A stretch of 64,000 nt of DNA from Mucilaginibacter sp. PAMC 26640 (GTDB lineage Bacteria; Bacteroidota; Bacteroidia; Sphingobacteriales; Sphingobacteriaceae). This document shows positions 52,346-60,991 of this stretch, one piece after another. A program made the translations under genes and the position numbers. The notes under the pieces are model-generated. The model made no database searches. It was not told the DNA's origin and was given only the letters and a program-made list of their open reading frames with translations. Each line of letters starts with the position of its first letter. The first letter of the stretch is position 1. The stretch is from positions 2,914,001-2,978,000 of the forward strand of contig CP014773.1 in assembly GCA_001596135.1 (NCBI GenBank). The letters run 5' to 3'.

Positions 52346-53536
52346 ATGAAAAGGCTTGCGCTGGTTGCTTTATGTGTTTGCGGTATCATACTTTCCGCTT
52401 TGGCTCAAATCGCTGCGCCGGCTGCAATACAAAATCTCAGTGATATCAGGTTCACAGTAGAGGAGGCACCGGAATGGTCGGCCTTACTAAAGCGGAACTT
52501 CGGCTGGTTTGGTGGTGATGGCATATATACCATACCCATGAACGGTGTGGAAGGCAGGCAATCTAAACCTAATGATAAAGTGCTATTCATCTTCAGCGAC
52601 AGCATGATAGGGGAGATAAAGGATAATACCATGCAGCCGGGCTATAAAATGATCCATAACTCCCTGGCTATCCTCAACGGTAACCAGCCACTGGAGAAGC
52701 AGATGAAGTTTTATTGGGATAAGGATGCCAAGGATCAACCGGAATCGATCTTCATACCAAAAACAACGCAAACCGATAGCAACGACTATTACTGGCTGGG
52801 TGACGGCTTTGTAAATCAATACAATGCCAGTACCTACATCTTTGGTTACAGGGTACGCAACGTGAGCAGCGGCGCGTTTGGTTTCAGAGAAGTAGGCAAT
52901 ACGCTGATCAAAATTCCGGCTGGCAGTAAGCCGCCCTTTAAGGACGCAGAGCAGATGGATACCCCATTTTACCTCACCGATGGGGGAAATGATATAGGAT
53001 CTTTTGGCGCGGGGATTTATGTAAACACAAAGGAAGCTGGCTCATTAAAACCCGATGGCTATATTTACATATATGGGGTTAGAGGGATGGCTAAAACCCT
53101 GCTGGTAGCACGTGTACTGCCAAAAGATTTTGAAACTTACACAAAATGGACTTTCTGGAATGGTAGCAATTGGGTGAGCGATATGAACAAGGCGGCCGAT
53201 GTAACTACAGGGGTTTCTAATGAACTCAGTGTATCTGCCTTGCCGGATGGGCGTTATGCGCTGATATTTCAACAGGGTGGTATGAGCACAACCGTTGGGA
53301 TGCGGATAGGGGCGAGCCCTGCAGGTCCATTTGGGCCGGTTATAAAATTGTGGGATTGCAAGCCCGACCTTGTAGAGAAGACATTTGTAGTTTATAATGC
53401 CAAAGCCCACCCGTCGTTATCTAAACCCGGGGAATTGCTGATTAGCTATAACATCAACTCGGTTGAATTTATAAAAGATCTTGGCAAGCATCCCAACCTG
53501 TATCGCCCACGTTTTATCCGGGTGAAATTTCAATAA
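52346..53536 (+). CDS. Secreted beta-propeller protein, DUF4185/DUF5005-like
   Basis: A 396-residue exported protein with signal peptide (about 1-20, ends ALAQI). The opening WFGGDGIYTIPMNG and VLFIFSDSMIG, followed by repeated beta-blade patterns, resembles the DUF4185/DUF5005 five-bladed propeller group. Within DUF4185, members of family GH183 are known to cleave D-arabinan; whether this protein is an enzyme is uncertain. It lies 27 bp after lgt and before an SGNH gene, within the glycan locus. Confidence 0.65.
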   Translation: MKRLALVALCVCGIILSALAQIAAPAAIQNLSDIRFTVEEAPEWSALLKRNFGWFGGDGIYTIPMNGVEGRQSKPNDKVLFIFSDSMIGEIKDNTMQPGYKMIHNSLAILNGNQPLEKQMKFYWDKDAKDQPESIFIPKTTQTDSNDYYWLGDGFVNQYNASTYIFGYRVRNVSSGAFGFREVGNTLIKIPAGSKPPFKDAEQMDTPFYLTDGGNDIGSFGAGIYVNTKEAGSLKPDGYIYIYGVRGMAKTLLVARVLPKDFETYTKWTFWNGSNWVSDMNKAADVTTGVSNELSVSALPDGRYALIFQQGGMSTTVGMRIGASPAGPFGPVIKLWDCKPDLVEKTFVVYNAKAHPSLSKPGELLISYNINSVEFIKDLGKHPNLYRPRFIRVKFQ

Positions 53537-53548
53537 TTCTCTATTTAA

Positions 53549-53580
53549 TTTGCGACTTAATGAATAATCCTATACTTTAG
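53549..53580 (+). promoter_or_regulatory. Promoter of third SGNH gene
   Basis: TTTG (53549-53552), 20 bp, then TACTTTAG (53573-53580), one mismatch from TAnnTTTG. The LacI-type operator E begins on the last base of the -7 box. Confidence 0.6.
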
Positions 53581-53595
53581 CTAAATCAATTTAGC
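53580..53595. promoter_or_regulatory. LacI-type operator E
   Basis: GCTAAATCAATTTAGC, perfect 7-bp arms, identical to operator A2 at 30454. It would cover the transcription start of the SGNH gene at 53618, a classical repressor position. Confidence 0.75.
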
Positions 53596-53617
53596 TTTTG
53601 CTACCAATTAAACTTCG

Positions 53618-54280
53618 ATGAAAAAACTTTTAATGCTTTCAGCAGTGCTGGTGATGTGCAGTTTTCAATTAAAAAAACCTGTTAAAATAGTATTTTTTGG
53701 TGATTCGATCACTGAGTACGGCACAAGACCCGACGGTTATATTACCCTGTTTCGGCAAAAATTAAAAGACAACAACAAGTCGGCCGACTATGAAGTAGCC
53801 GGCGCGGGTATTGGCGGAAATAAGATCTATGATCTGTACCTCCGTTACGAGGATGACGTGTTAAGTAAAAACCCGGATTTCGTTGTGATCTGGGTAGGGG
53901 TAAATGATGTTTGGCACAAGCGGCTATCCGGCACCGGAACAGATTATGATAAATTCGGCAGGTTTTATACTGCACTTATAAAAAAGTTACAGGCAAAAGG
54001 TATTAAAGTAACACTCTGCACACCGGCCGCAATTGGCGAAAAAACCGATTACACCAATGAACTGGACGGCGACCTAAATAAATATTCGCACAGCATCCGT
54101 GAACTGGCGGTGCAAAACAATTGCGGCCTGATAGATCTCAGGAAACTGTTTCATGAATATGGACTAAAAAATAATCCGCAAAACCTGGATAAAAATATTT
54201 TAACCGGCGACGGTGTGCATCTTAACCCGGCAGGTAACCAGTTTGTAGCCGATTTGATGTACCAGTCGCTTATTAAATAA
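53618..54280 (+). CDS. SGNH/GDSL hydrolase, short form
   Basis: A 220-residue single-domain SGNH esterase. N-terminal signal-like segment (MKKLLMLSAVLVMCSFQLKK). Blocks: FFGDSITEYG with the nucleophile Ser, AGIGGNK, WVGVNDVW and DGVHLNPAGN with the catalytic Asp/His. Length fits lysophospholipase L1-like and carbohydrate esterases. It differs from the two 460-residue copies in lacking the C-terminal domain. Controlled by its own promoter and operator E. Confidence 0.93.
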   Translation: MKKLLMLSAVLVMCSFQLKKPVKIVFFGDSITEYGTRPDGYITLFRQKLKDNNKSADYEVAGAGIGGNKIYDLYLRYEDDVLSKNPDFVVIWVGVNDVWHKRLSGTGTDYDKFGRFYTALIKKLQAKGIKVTLCTPAAIGEKTDYTNELDGDLNKYSHSIRELAVQNNCGLIDLRKLFHEYGLKNNPQNLDKNILTGDGVHLNPAGNQFVADLMYQSLIK

Positions 54281-54305
54281 TTAGTTGGTTTATATATTTT
54301 GGTTT

Positions 54306-54335
54306 GAAGGAGGCGGGAGCGCCTCCTTCTTTAAA
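54306..54335 (+). terminator. Terminator after third SGNH gene
   Basis: GAAGGAGGC (54306-54314) pairs with GCCTCCTTC (54321-54329), followed by TTTAAA. Confidence 0.75.
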
Positions 54336-54345
54336 TCGATTAATG
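54330..54345. promoter_or_regulatory. LacI-type operator-like site G (before second GH92)
   Basis: TTTAAATCGATTAATG keeps the centre AAATCGATT of the operator family, 42 bp before the GH92 ATG. It partly overlaps the terminator tail. Confidence 0.4.
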
Positions 54346-54386
54346 TAACCGCCTCTGAAAAGTCTTTATATATACCTCATCTGTAA

Positions 54387-56663
54387 ATGGAAAAAGCGCT
54401 AAAGCTCTGTGCCTTTGTATTACTTATTACCGGTAGCTTATCTGCTCAGCAGGCCAATTTGGTTAAGTACGTAAACACCCGCCAGGGCACTAACACCAGG
54501 TACGAATTTTCATATGGTAATACCTACCCGGCTACAGCACTGCCTTTTGGTATGAACACCTGGACCCCCCAAACCGGTAAAAATGGTGATGGATGGAAGT
54601 ATCAGTATTTTGAAAAAAAAATCCGCGGGTTTCAGCAATCGCACCAGTGCAGTTCATGGGTGAATGATTACGCCGTATTCTCCCTGATGCCGGTTACCGG
54701 TAAGCTAACAGTTAATGAAGATGAACGTGCAGCAGCATTTGATCATGCCAACGAGATTGCACAACCCAGCTATTACAAAGTAAAACTAGATAATAATATA
54801 ACCACCGAGATGAGCCCAACCGAACGCGGCGCCCACCTGCGTTTCAGCTTTCCTAAGGGGCAGTCATCTTACCTGGTTCTGGATGGATATACAAAAATGA
54901 GCCAGGTAATTATCGATCCGGCGAAACGCACGATAAGTGGTTACGTGAATAACTGCCGCTGGGCACCACAGAATTTTAAAAACTACTTCATCATTACTTT
55001 TGATAAGCCTTTTGCTGATTATGGTACCTGGGAAAATATAAAAAATACTACAAAAGCAAAAGAATTAACCGCAGAAGGAATAGGTGCCGGGGCTTATATA
55101 AAATTCAAGAATGGCGAAACCGTACAGGCCAAAGTTGCATCATCTTATATTAGCCCGGAGCAGGCATCTGTTACGCTCAAAACTGAGTTGGGTGGCTATA
55201 AATCATTTGATGATACGCATAAAGCAGCCGACGAAGTTTGGAATAACTTATTGGGCCGCATGGCTGTTGAAGGTGGATCGGAAAAGGACAAAGCGACTTT
55301 TTACTCCTGCCTTTATCATGCTAACCTGTTCTCACACCAGTTTTTTGAGTATGGCAAGGATGGTAAACCTTATTACTATAGTCCGTACGATGGAAAATTG
55401 CATGACGGCTTTATGTACACCGACAATGGATTTTGGGATACCTTCCGTGCGCAATTTCCGCTAAATACGGTGCTGCATCCAAAAATGGAAGGGCAGTTGG
55501 TTCAGGCTTTGCTGGATGCACAAAAGCAATGCGGCTGGTTGCCAGCTTGGTCGTTCCCGGCAGAAACGGGGGGCATGTTGGGAAACCATGCAATTTCGCT
55601 ACTGACAGACGCCTGGGCGAAAGGCATCCGCACCTTTGATCCGAAGCAGGCATTGGAAGCCTATTATCACGAAGCTACAAACAAGGGCCCTTGGGGAAGC
55701 GCTAACGGCCGGCCGGGCTGGAAAGAATATTTTGCCAATGGTTTTGTGCCTTATACGAAGAAAACAGAGGGAGCTACCGCCTGGACGCTCGAATTTGCCT
55801 ATGACGACTTTTGCGCTTATGCTTTGGCAAAAGCAACCGGTAATACCTACTATGAAAATGTCTTTGGCAGGCAGATGTATAACTACAAGAACCTGTTCGA
55901 CCCGAAGACCCGGTTTATGCGTGCCAAAGATGAAAAAGGCAATTGGATAGAACCGTTCGACCCGATGGACTGGGGTGGGCCCTACACAGAGGGTAACGCC
56001 TGGCACTGGACCTGGTCGGTTTTTCATGATACGCAGGGGCTTATTAACCTGATGGGGGGCGATCATAATTTTACATCCAAAATCGATTCCGTTTTTAGTG
56101 AACCTGGCACCATCAAAGTTGGCGGATACGGACAAGTAATTCATGAGATGACCGAAATGGCCGAATTTAAAATGGGACAGTTTGCACAGGGTAATGAGCC
56201 TATTCACCACATGCTATACATGTATAACTACGCCGGCCAACCATGGAAAGCCCAGATGCATTTACGTGAAGTGATGGATAAAATGTACAATGCAACAGAA
56301 AACGGCTATCCCGGCGATGAAGATGAGGGCCAGATGTCATCATGGTTTGTTTTGAGTGCCGCAGGATTTTATAGCGTTTGCCCGGGAACAGACCAATATG
56401 TGATCGGTAGCCCCTTGTTCAAAAAAATGACCATCGCTCTGGAAAACGGAAATAAATTCACCGTAGACGCAAATAACAACAGCCCGCAAAATGTGTATAT
56501 TCAGTCGGCCACTTTAAATGGCACGCCGTACACCCACAACTTTATTACGCAAAGCGATATCATGAATGGTGGCACACTTCGCCTGGAAATGGGGCCGAAA
56601 CCAAATTTAACCCGGGGGTTAGCTATTGCCGATAAGCCGTTTTCGTTGACCACAGCCAAATAG
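54387..56663 (+). CDS. GH92 alpha-mannosidase (second copy)
   Basis: A 758-residue GH92 enzyme. Signal peptide about 1-20 (ends SLSAQ). The sandwich domain starts LVKYVNTRQGT; the expected catalytic acid is Glu604 in GNEPIHH and the base region is GDEDEGQMSSW (Asp646). It is clearly diverged from the copy at 34686 (for example GDEDEG against GNEDVG and a HQCSSW motif in the N-domain), so it may prefer another linkage. It stands alone between a terminator and the MFS gene. Confidence 0.96.
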   Translation: MEKALKLCAFVLLITGSLSAQQANLVKYVNTRQGTNTRYEFSYGNTYPATALPFGMNTWTPQTGKNGDGWKYQYFEKKIRGFQQSHQCSSWVNDYAVFSLMPVTGKLTVNEDERAAAFDHANEIAQPSYYKVKLDNNITTEMSPTERGAHLRFSFPKGQSSYLVLDGYTKMSQVIIDPAKRTISGYVNNCRWAPQNFKNYFIITFDKPFADYGTWENIKNTTKAKELTAEGIGAGAYIKFKNGETVQAKVASSYISPEQASVTLKTELGGYKSFDDTHKAADEVWNNLLGRMAVEGGSEKDKATFYSCLYHANLFSHQFFEYGKDGKPYYYSPYDGKLHDGFMYTDNGFWDTFRAQFPLNTVLHPKMEGQLVQALLDAQKQCGWLPAWSFPAETGGMLGNHAISLLTDAWAKGIRTFDPKQALEAYYHEATNKGPWGSANGRPGWKEYFANGFVPYTKKTEGATAWTLEFAYDDFCAYALAKATGNTYYENVFGRQMYNYKNLFDPKTRFMRAKDEKGNWIEPFDPMDWGGPYTEGNAWHWTWSVFHDTQGLINLMGGDHNFTSKIDSVFSEPGTIKVGGYGQVIHEMTEMAEFKMGQFAQGNEPIHHMLYMYNYAGQPWKAQMHLREVMDKMYNATENGYPGDEDEGQMSSWFVLSAAGFYSVCPGTDQYVIGSPLFKKMTIALENGNKFTVDANNNSPQNVYIQSATLNGTPYTHNFITQSDIMNGGTLRLEMGPKPNLTRGLAIADKPFSLTTAK

Positions 56664-56816
56664 GATCAGGAGTGTTTTTTGGAATTTTGTTAGATTATTG
56701 CGGAGACTTATTTAGTAAAAGTAGCAAGATAACCACGAAAATTGGGGATAGCTTTGGTTGCTGTAAAGAATTCGTTTATTTTACCGAACCAATTTTAACA
56801 AAATTCAATCCTGCGT

Positions 56817-58061
56817 ATGGACAGCAAGCCAAAGTTTACCGAACGTAAATATCTCGTCATACTGTTGTTTGTTACTTCCCTATTCTTTCTTTGGGGCTTG
56901 GCGTTAACACTTGGAGATACGCTTAACAAGCATTTCCAGAACGTTCTGCACGTTTCCAAATCCAGATCGGCCTATGTGCAATTGTCGTTATTTGGTGCTT
57001 ATGCTGTTATGGGTATACCGGCTGGCTTATTTATGAAACGGTTCGGATATAAGAGCGGTGTATTGCTGGGCTTATGTTTGTATGCCACTGGCGCGTTTCT
57101 ATTTATCCCTGCAGCAAATGCGCAATCCTTTAATTTTTTCCGGATTGCATTATTCATACTAGCCTGTGGCCTCGCAACACTGGAAACCGTGGCGCACCCC
57201 TTTGTAGCTTCTTTAGGCGATCAGCGTACCAGCGATCAGCGGATCAACTTTTCTCAATTTTTCAACGGCCTGGGCGGCATCCTTGCACCGTTCATTGGAG
57301 GCTACTTTATTCTTCAGGAAGGCCGGGAGCACTCAAATGATCTCATCGCTGTAAAGAATTTATATTTCATCATCGGTACAGTTATAGTTATAGTGGCCGT
57401 GCTGTTCTCCTTTGTGAAGGTCCCGTCATTAACTGATCCGCATGCTGTTTCGCCTCAAATGGATGCAGTAGGCGGGAAACACACCGAATCCAAAAGCTTG
57501 ATCCAGCATAAGCATTTTGTTTTTGCGGCAATTGCCCAGTTTTTTAATGTTTGTGCACAAGGAGGCACGTGGGCATATTTTATCAATTATGGGCATGATA
57601 TTATGGGGTATTCATCTGCAACTGCCAGCTATTTTTTCGGAATCAGTTTGCTTATGATGGTGATTGGCAGGTTACTTGGAACGCTGCTGATGCGGTATTT
57701 TGTTACACCCAGCAAGTTGCTCTGGATCTTTGCATTGTGCAATGTCTTCATGTGTTTGGTCGTAGCACAAAATCTGGGGACAGTGTCGTTCGTAGCCCTC
57801 ATCATGATCAACTTTTTCTTCAGCATCATGTTCCCAACCATTTTTAGCCTGGGGCTCAAAAACCTCGGCAAGCAAACAGAACAGGCTTCGTCGTTTATTG
57901 TAATGGGCGTAGTAGGTGGGGGCATATTTCCCATTTTAATGGGTTTGGTTGCCAACCATAATGTGGCAACTGCTTACTATTTACCAATAATTTGTTACGC
58001 AGTCATTTTTGTCTTTGGCTTTAATTATAAGCGTTTGAATAAGGCTGCTGTAGAAGAATAA
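56817..58061 (+). CDS. FucP-type MFS sugar:proton symporter
   Basis: A 414-residue inner-membrane transporter with 12 predicted helices. The N-terminus (LFVTSLFFLWGLALTLGDTLNKHFQ) and the segment CGLATLETVAHPFVASLGD, then INFSQFFNGLGGILAPFIGGYF, are typical of the fucose/glucose-galactose permease branch of MFS. It should carry a monosaccharide, in this context perhaps mannose, released by the GH92 and GH38-like enzymes into the cytosol. It lies between GH92 and lacI. A TAGCTTTG box at 56749-56756 may be its promoter. Confidence 0.94.
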   Translation: MDSKPKFTERKYLVILLFVTSLFFLWGLALTLGDTLNKHFQNVLHVSKSRSAYVQLSLFGAYAVMGIPAGLFMKRFGYKSGVLLGLCLYATGAFLFIPAANAQSFNFFRIALFILACGLATLETVAHPFVASLGDQRTSDQRINFSQFFNGLGGILAPFIGGYFILQEGREHSNDLIAVKNLYFIIGTVIVIVAVLFSFVKVPSLTDPHAVSPQMDAVGGKHTESKSLIQHKHFVFAAIAQFFNVCAQGGTWAYFINYGHDIMGYSSATASYFFGISLLMMVIGRLLGTLLMRYFVTPSKLLWIFALCNVFMCLVVAQNLGTVSFVALIMINFFFSIMFPTIFSLGLKNLGKQTEQASSFIVMGVVGGGIFPILMGLVANHNVATAYYLPIICYAVIFVFGFNYKRLNKAAVEE

Positions 58062-58110
58062 ATGCTTACACAAACAGAGTAGGTAAAGCTCCATTTTAAA
58101 CTGAATCCTC

Positions 58111-58130
58111 GCATTAAATCGTTTTATAAC
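58111..58130. promoter_or_regulatory. LacI-type operator F (before lacI gene)
   Basis: GCATTAAATCGTTTTATAAC, a degenerate copy of the operator with the CG centre, 59 bp before the GTG of the LacI gene; points to autoregulation. Confidence 0.5.
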
Positions 58131-58163
58131 AGCGGAGTATTAATGTTGTTAACTATATTATTT

Positions 58164-58171
58164 TATATTTG
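58164..58171 (+). promoter_or_regulatory. Putative -7 box TATATTTG of lacI gene
   Basis: An exact TAnnTTTG match, 18 bp before the GTG start. A TTG lies upstream at somewhat short spacing. Confidence 0.45.
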
Positions 58172-58189
58172 AATTTAATAAAATAGCAC

Positions 58190-59209
58190 GTGAAAAAACT
58201 TTCTATAGTTGATATTGCCAACCACCTAAACGTATCAAAAACCACCATATCGTTTATTCTCAACGGCAGAGCGCAGGAAAAGCGGATAGGAAAGGAATTA
58301 GTGGAGCGGGTTCAAAAATTTGTTGATGAGGTGGGTTATAAGCCAAATTCACTTGCTAAAAGTTTACGCACCGGCAAGTCTAATATCATAGGGCTGATGG
58401 TAGAAGATATCTCCAACCCCTTTTTTGCTGCTATTGCCAGGCTAATAGAAGACCGGGCTTATAAAAACGGTTACAAGATTATTTATTGCAGTACCGATAA
58501 TGATACGGTAAAGACGCAGGAACTGATCAACATGTTTCGCGACAGGCACGTGGACGGTTATATCATTGCCCCGCCTGAAGGTATTGAGGAGGACATCAAC
58601 TCTTTGATTAAAGACGGCATGCCGGTGGTGTTCTTCGACAGGCATTTGCCTAACGTCAGCACTGATTATGTAGAGATCGATAATCTATTTGGTACTTATA
58701 ATGCTACCCGTCATCTAATTCAGCAGGGGTACAAAAAAATTGCCTTTATCACTTTTAAATCGCTGCAAACACAGATGACTGCAAGGGTACAGGGATATAG
58801 TGATGCGTTGAAGGAAAGCGGCTTTGAACCCATGATAGAAGAGATTGTATTTAACCCGGATGAAGAGCAGATCATCGAGCCTATTCATACCTTTCTTACT
58901 AATAACAAACAAATAGATGCGGTGATATTCGGTACCAATCACGTAGGTACCTGCGGGTTAAAGGTTATCAACGCGCTGGGTATCAAAGTTCCATCAGAAC
59001 TTGCGGTGGTATCATTTGATGATTACGACGTATTTAAACTCTTCTCGCCCCCGGTAACTGCATTGGCTCAACCTATAGAAGCCATTGCAGATAATGTGAT
59101 CACAGTGTTGCTTAATAAGCTCAACGCTTCCTCCAAAGATCATAAGCCCCAATCTATCATTCTCAAAACTGATCTCAATATCAGGGGATCTTCTAAAATG
59201 AAGCAATAA
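58190..59209 (+). CDS. LacI-family transcriptional regulator
   Basis: A 339-residue LacI/GalR regulator. The helix-turn-helix is at the very N-terminus (SIVDIANHLNVSKTTISFILNG), followed by the hinge region GYKPNSLAKSLRTGKS and a periplasmic-binding-protein-like sugar domain (IIGLMVEDISNPFFAAIARLIED; ending DLNIRGSS). It starts with GTG. It lies at the end of the glycan locus, and CG-centred palindromes of LacI type lie before several units of the locus and before itself. I infer that it represses them until a released sugar binds. Confidence 0.95.
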   Translation: MKKLSIVDIANHLNVSKTTISFILNGRAQEKRIGKELVERVQKFVDEVGYKPNSLAKSLRTGKSNIIGLMVEDISNPFFAAIARLIEDRAYKNGYKIIYCSTDNDTVKTQELINMFRDRHVDGYIIAPPEGIEEDINSLIKDGMPVVFFDRHLPNVSTDYVEIDNLFGTYNATRHLIQQGYKKIAFITFKSLQTQMTARVQGYSDALKESGFEPMIEEIVFNPDEEQIIEPIHTFLTNNKQIDAVIFGTNHVGTCGLKVINALGIKVPSELAVVSFDDYDVFKLFSPPVTALAQPIEAIADNVITVLLNKLNASSKDHKPQSIILKTDLNIRGSSKMKQ

Positions 59210-59319
59210 ACTTTTTGGTCAATTCCTGTCCACTTGGAGTTGTTGATTTAGCAGCAAACTGCGGGATTAAAATATCGCCAGGGTGTAATTATTATTCTGA
59301 TAGGTTGTATGGCGACGGG

Positions 59320-59349
59320 TTGTTTCTTTAGAAGAAAATTATAATTTAG
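59320..59349 (+). promoter_or_regulatory. Putative promoter of the phytochrome operon
   Basis: TTG (59320-59322), 19 bp, TAATTTAG (59342-59349), one mismatch from TAnnTTTG. It precedes all possible starts of the phytochrome gene. Confidence 0.45.
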
Positions 59350-59444
59350 CGGGATCATCTGCCGTTGTTTACTTGGGAGGTTTTGTGCCTTTGAGGGCGT
59401 ATTGCCCGATGCCGATTGTAACCGATCCAGGAATACCGAATAAA

Positions 59445-60956
59445 ATGCCAAAAGGGAAAAATTACGATTCTGATTTTTGTGGAAGTCTGCCACTTAGCCA
59501 TATCAATATCATCCAGGATTATGGTTACTTACTAGTTTTAGAAAACGATACGCTCCGTATTATCCAGGTGAGCGAAAATATTGCTGAGTTGCTGTCGTTG
59601 GATTTGGATACCATAGTTGGGAGTTTGCTTGCAGATTACACCGATGCATCTATAGTTTCCGAATTAAAACAACGTTTCGGTGAGCAGATAAAAGATAAGA
59701 TACCTTTTATCCTGCAGCTCGGTGATCAAAAAATGGCAACTCTGGCACATTTTAGGAGTGATTGCCTGGTGCTTGAATTAGAAAAAGCTAACCCGGAGAA
59801 TGAGCGTTCCTTCACAAGTGTATTTGATGATTTAAGGTACGCCATGGCAGCAATTGAACATGCCGGCAGTATTGAAGAAGTAAGTGAAATTGCCATTGCC
59901 GAACTACGTAAGATTAACGGATTCGATGGGGTTATGATGTATCGTTTTGATAGCGACTGGAATGGTACCGTGTTAGCTGAAGAAAGGGTTGAAGGGCTGG
60001 AGAGTTACCTGGGCCACACCTTCCCCGCCTCGGATGTGCCTAAACAAGCAAGGCAATTGTATCTGCAAAACCCATACAGACTTATTCCAAACCGAAACTT
60101 TAAGCCGGTAAGGCTTTATCCGGTTATTAATCCGCAAACAAAAACTTTTACAGATCTGGCCGATTGCAACCTAAGAGGCGTTGCTGCCGTGCACCTGGAA
60201 TATTTAAAAAATATGAATGTGCAGGCATCCATGTCTATCCGTGTGATTTATCATGATCAGTTATGGGGCCTTATTGCCTGCCACCACTTAACACCGCGCT
60301 ACCTTAGCCTGGAACTTTGCGGCGTGTGCGAACTGCTCTCGTTACTTATATCTAATAAGGTTACTGCAATTTTATACAAGCAATCTTTTGAGGAAGAATC
60401 CAGGCTGCAGCAAATTCAAACAGCTTTAGCATCGGCAGTGTACGCCGAGAACGATTTGGTTGCCGGGTTAATGAATGCTGAAAAGACAAACCTGTTGCAG
60501 TTATTTAATGCGAATGCTGCAGTAGCTGTAGTTGATGGGCAACAGCATATAATAGGCGATGCCCCGGATGAATCCTTCATCGAAAACATGGTGCTTTGGT
60601 TACAAAACAAGCAAACCGACCGTGTTTTTGCTACAGATCAATTGCCCGAATTGTTTGAAGACGCTCTGCCATACGCTGAATCCGCTAGTGGCGTATTGGT
60701 TATACCGGTTGATGCTGAAACAGGTGATTTTATCATTTGCTTCCGGCCGGAGGTGGTACAAACTATCAAATGGGGTGGCGACCCCAATGCTGCGATAAAT
60801 TTTGAACCTGATGGTAAAAACTATCATCCAAGAAATTCCTTTAAAATATGGCAGCAAACCGTGCATCACACCGCCATATCGTGGACAGAACAACAACTGA
60901 GGGCAGCAGAAAATCTGCGAAGTTTTATTTACGAATTTATTACCCGCAAAATATAA
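59445..60956 (+). CDS. Bacteriophytochrome photosensory module (PAS-GAF-PHY), no output domain
   Basis: A 503-residue red/far-red light sensor. The N-terminal PAS_2 domain has the bilin-attachment candidate Cys12 in DFCGSLP, with a Gly 15 residues later (IIQDYG), the same spacing as Cys24 to PHG in DrBphP. The GAF domain carries FPASDVPKQARQLY (the DIP-like motif) and ACHHLTPRYL. The PHY domain carries the tongue motif PRNSF (HPRNSFKIWQ). The protein ends right after the PHY helix, without histidine kinase. The ATG at 59445 was chosen; starts at 59409 or a TTG at 59373 would add up to 24 residues. Its output is probably the protein encoded next. Confidence 0.92.
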   Translation: MPKGKNYDSDFCGSLPLSHINIIQDYGYLLVLENDTLRIIQVSENIAELLSLDLDTIVGSLLADYTDASIVSELKQRFGEQIKDKIPFILQLGDQKMATLAHFRSDCLVLELEKANPENERSFTSVFDDLRYAMAAIEHAGSIEEVSEIAIAELRKINGFDGVMMYRFDSDWNGTVLAEERVEGLESYLGHTFPASDVPKQARQLYLQNPYRLIPNRNFKPVRLYPVINPQTKTFTDLADCNLRGVAAVHLEYLKNMNVQASMSIRVIYHDQLWGLIACHHLTPRYLSLELCGVCELLSLLISNKVTAILYKQSFEEESRLQQIQTALASAVYAENDLVAGLMNAEKTNLLQLFNANAAVAVVDGQQHIIGDAPDESFIENMVLWLQNKQTDRVFATDQLPELFEDALPYAESASGVLVIPVDAETGDFIICFRPEVVQTIKWGGDPNAAINFEPDGKNYHPRNSFKIWQQTVHHTAISWTEQQLRAAENLRSFIYEFITRKI

Positions 60957-60991
60957 ATTAGATTTTGGCAAAGGCTAGCAAATTACAATTC

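Noticed and set aside
55599..56210. 203-codon ORF opposite the second GH92
   Set aside because: It is a shadow of a highly conserved coding region; no start context or family match.
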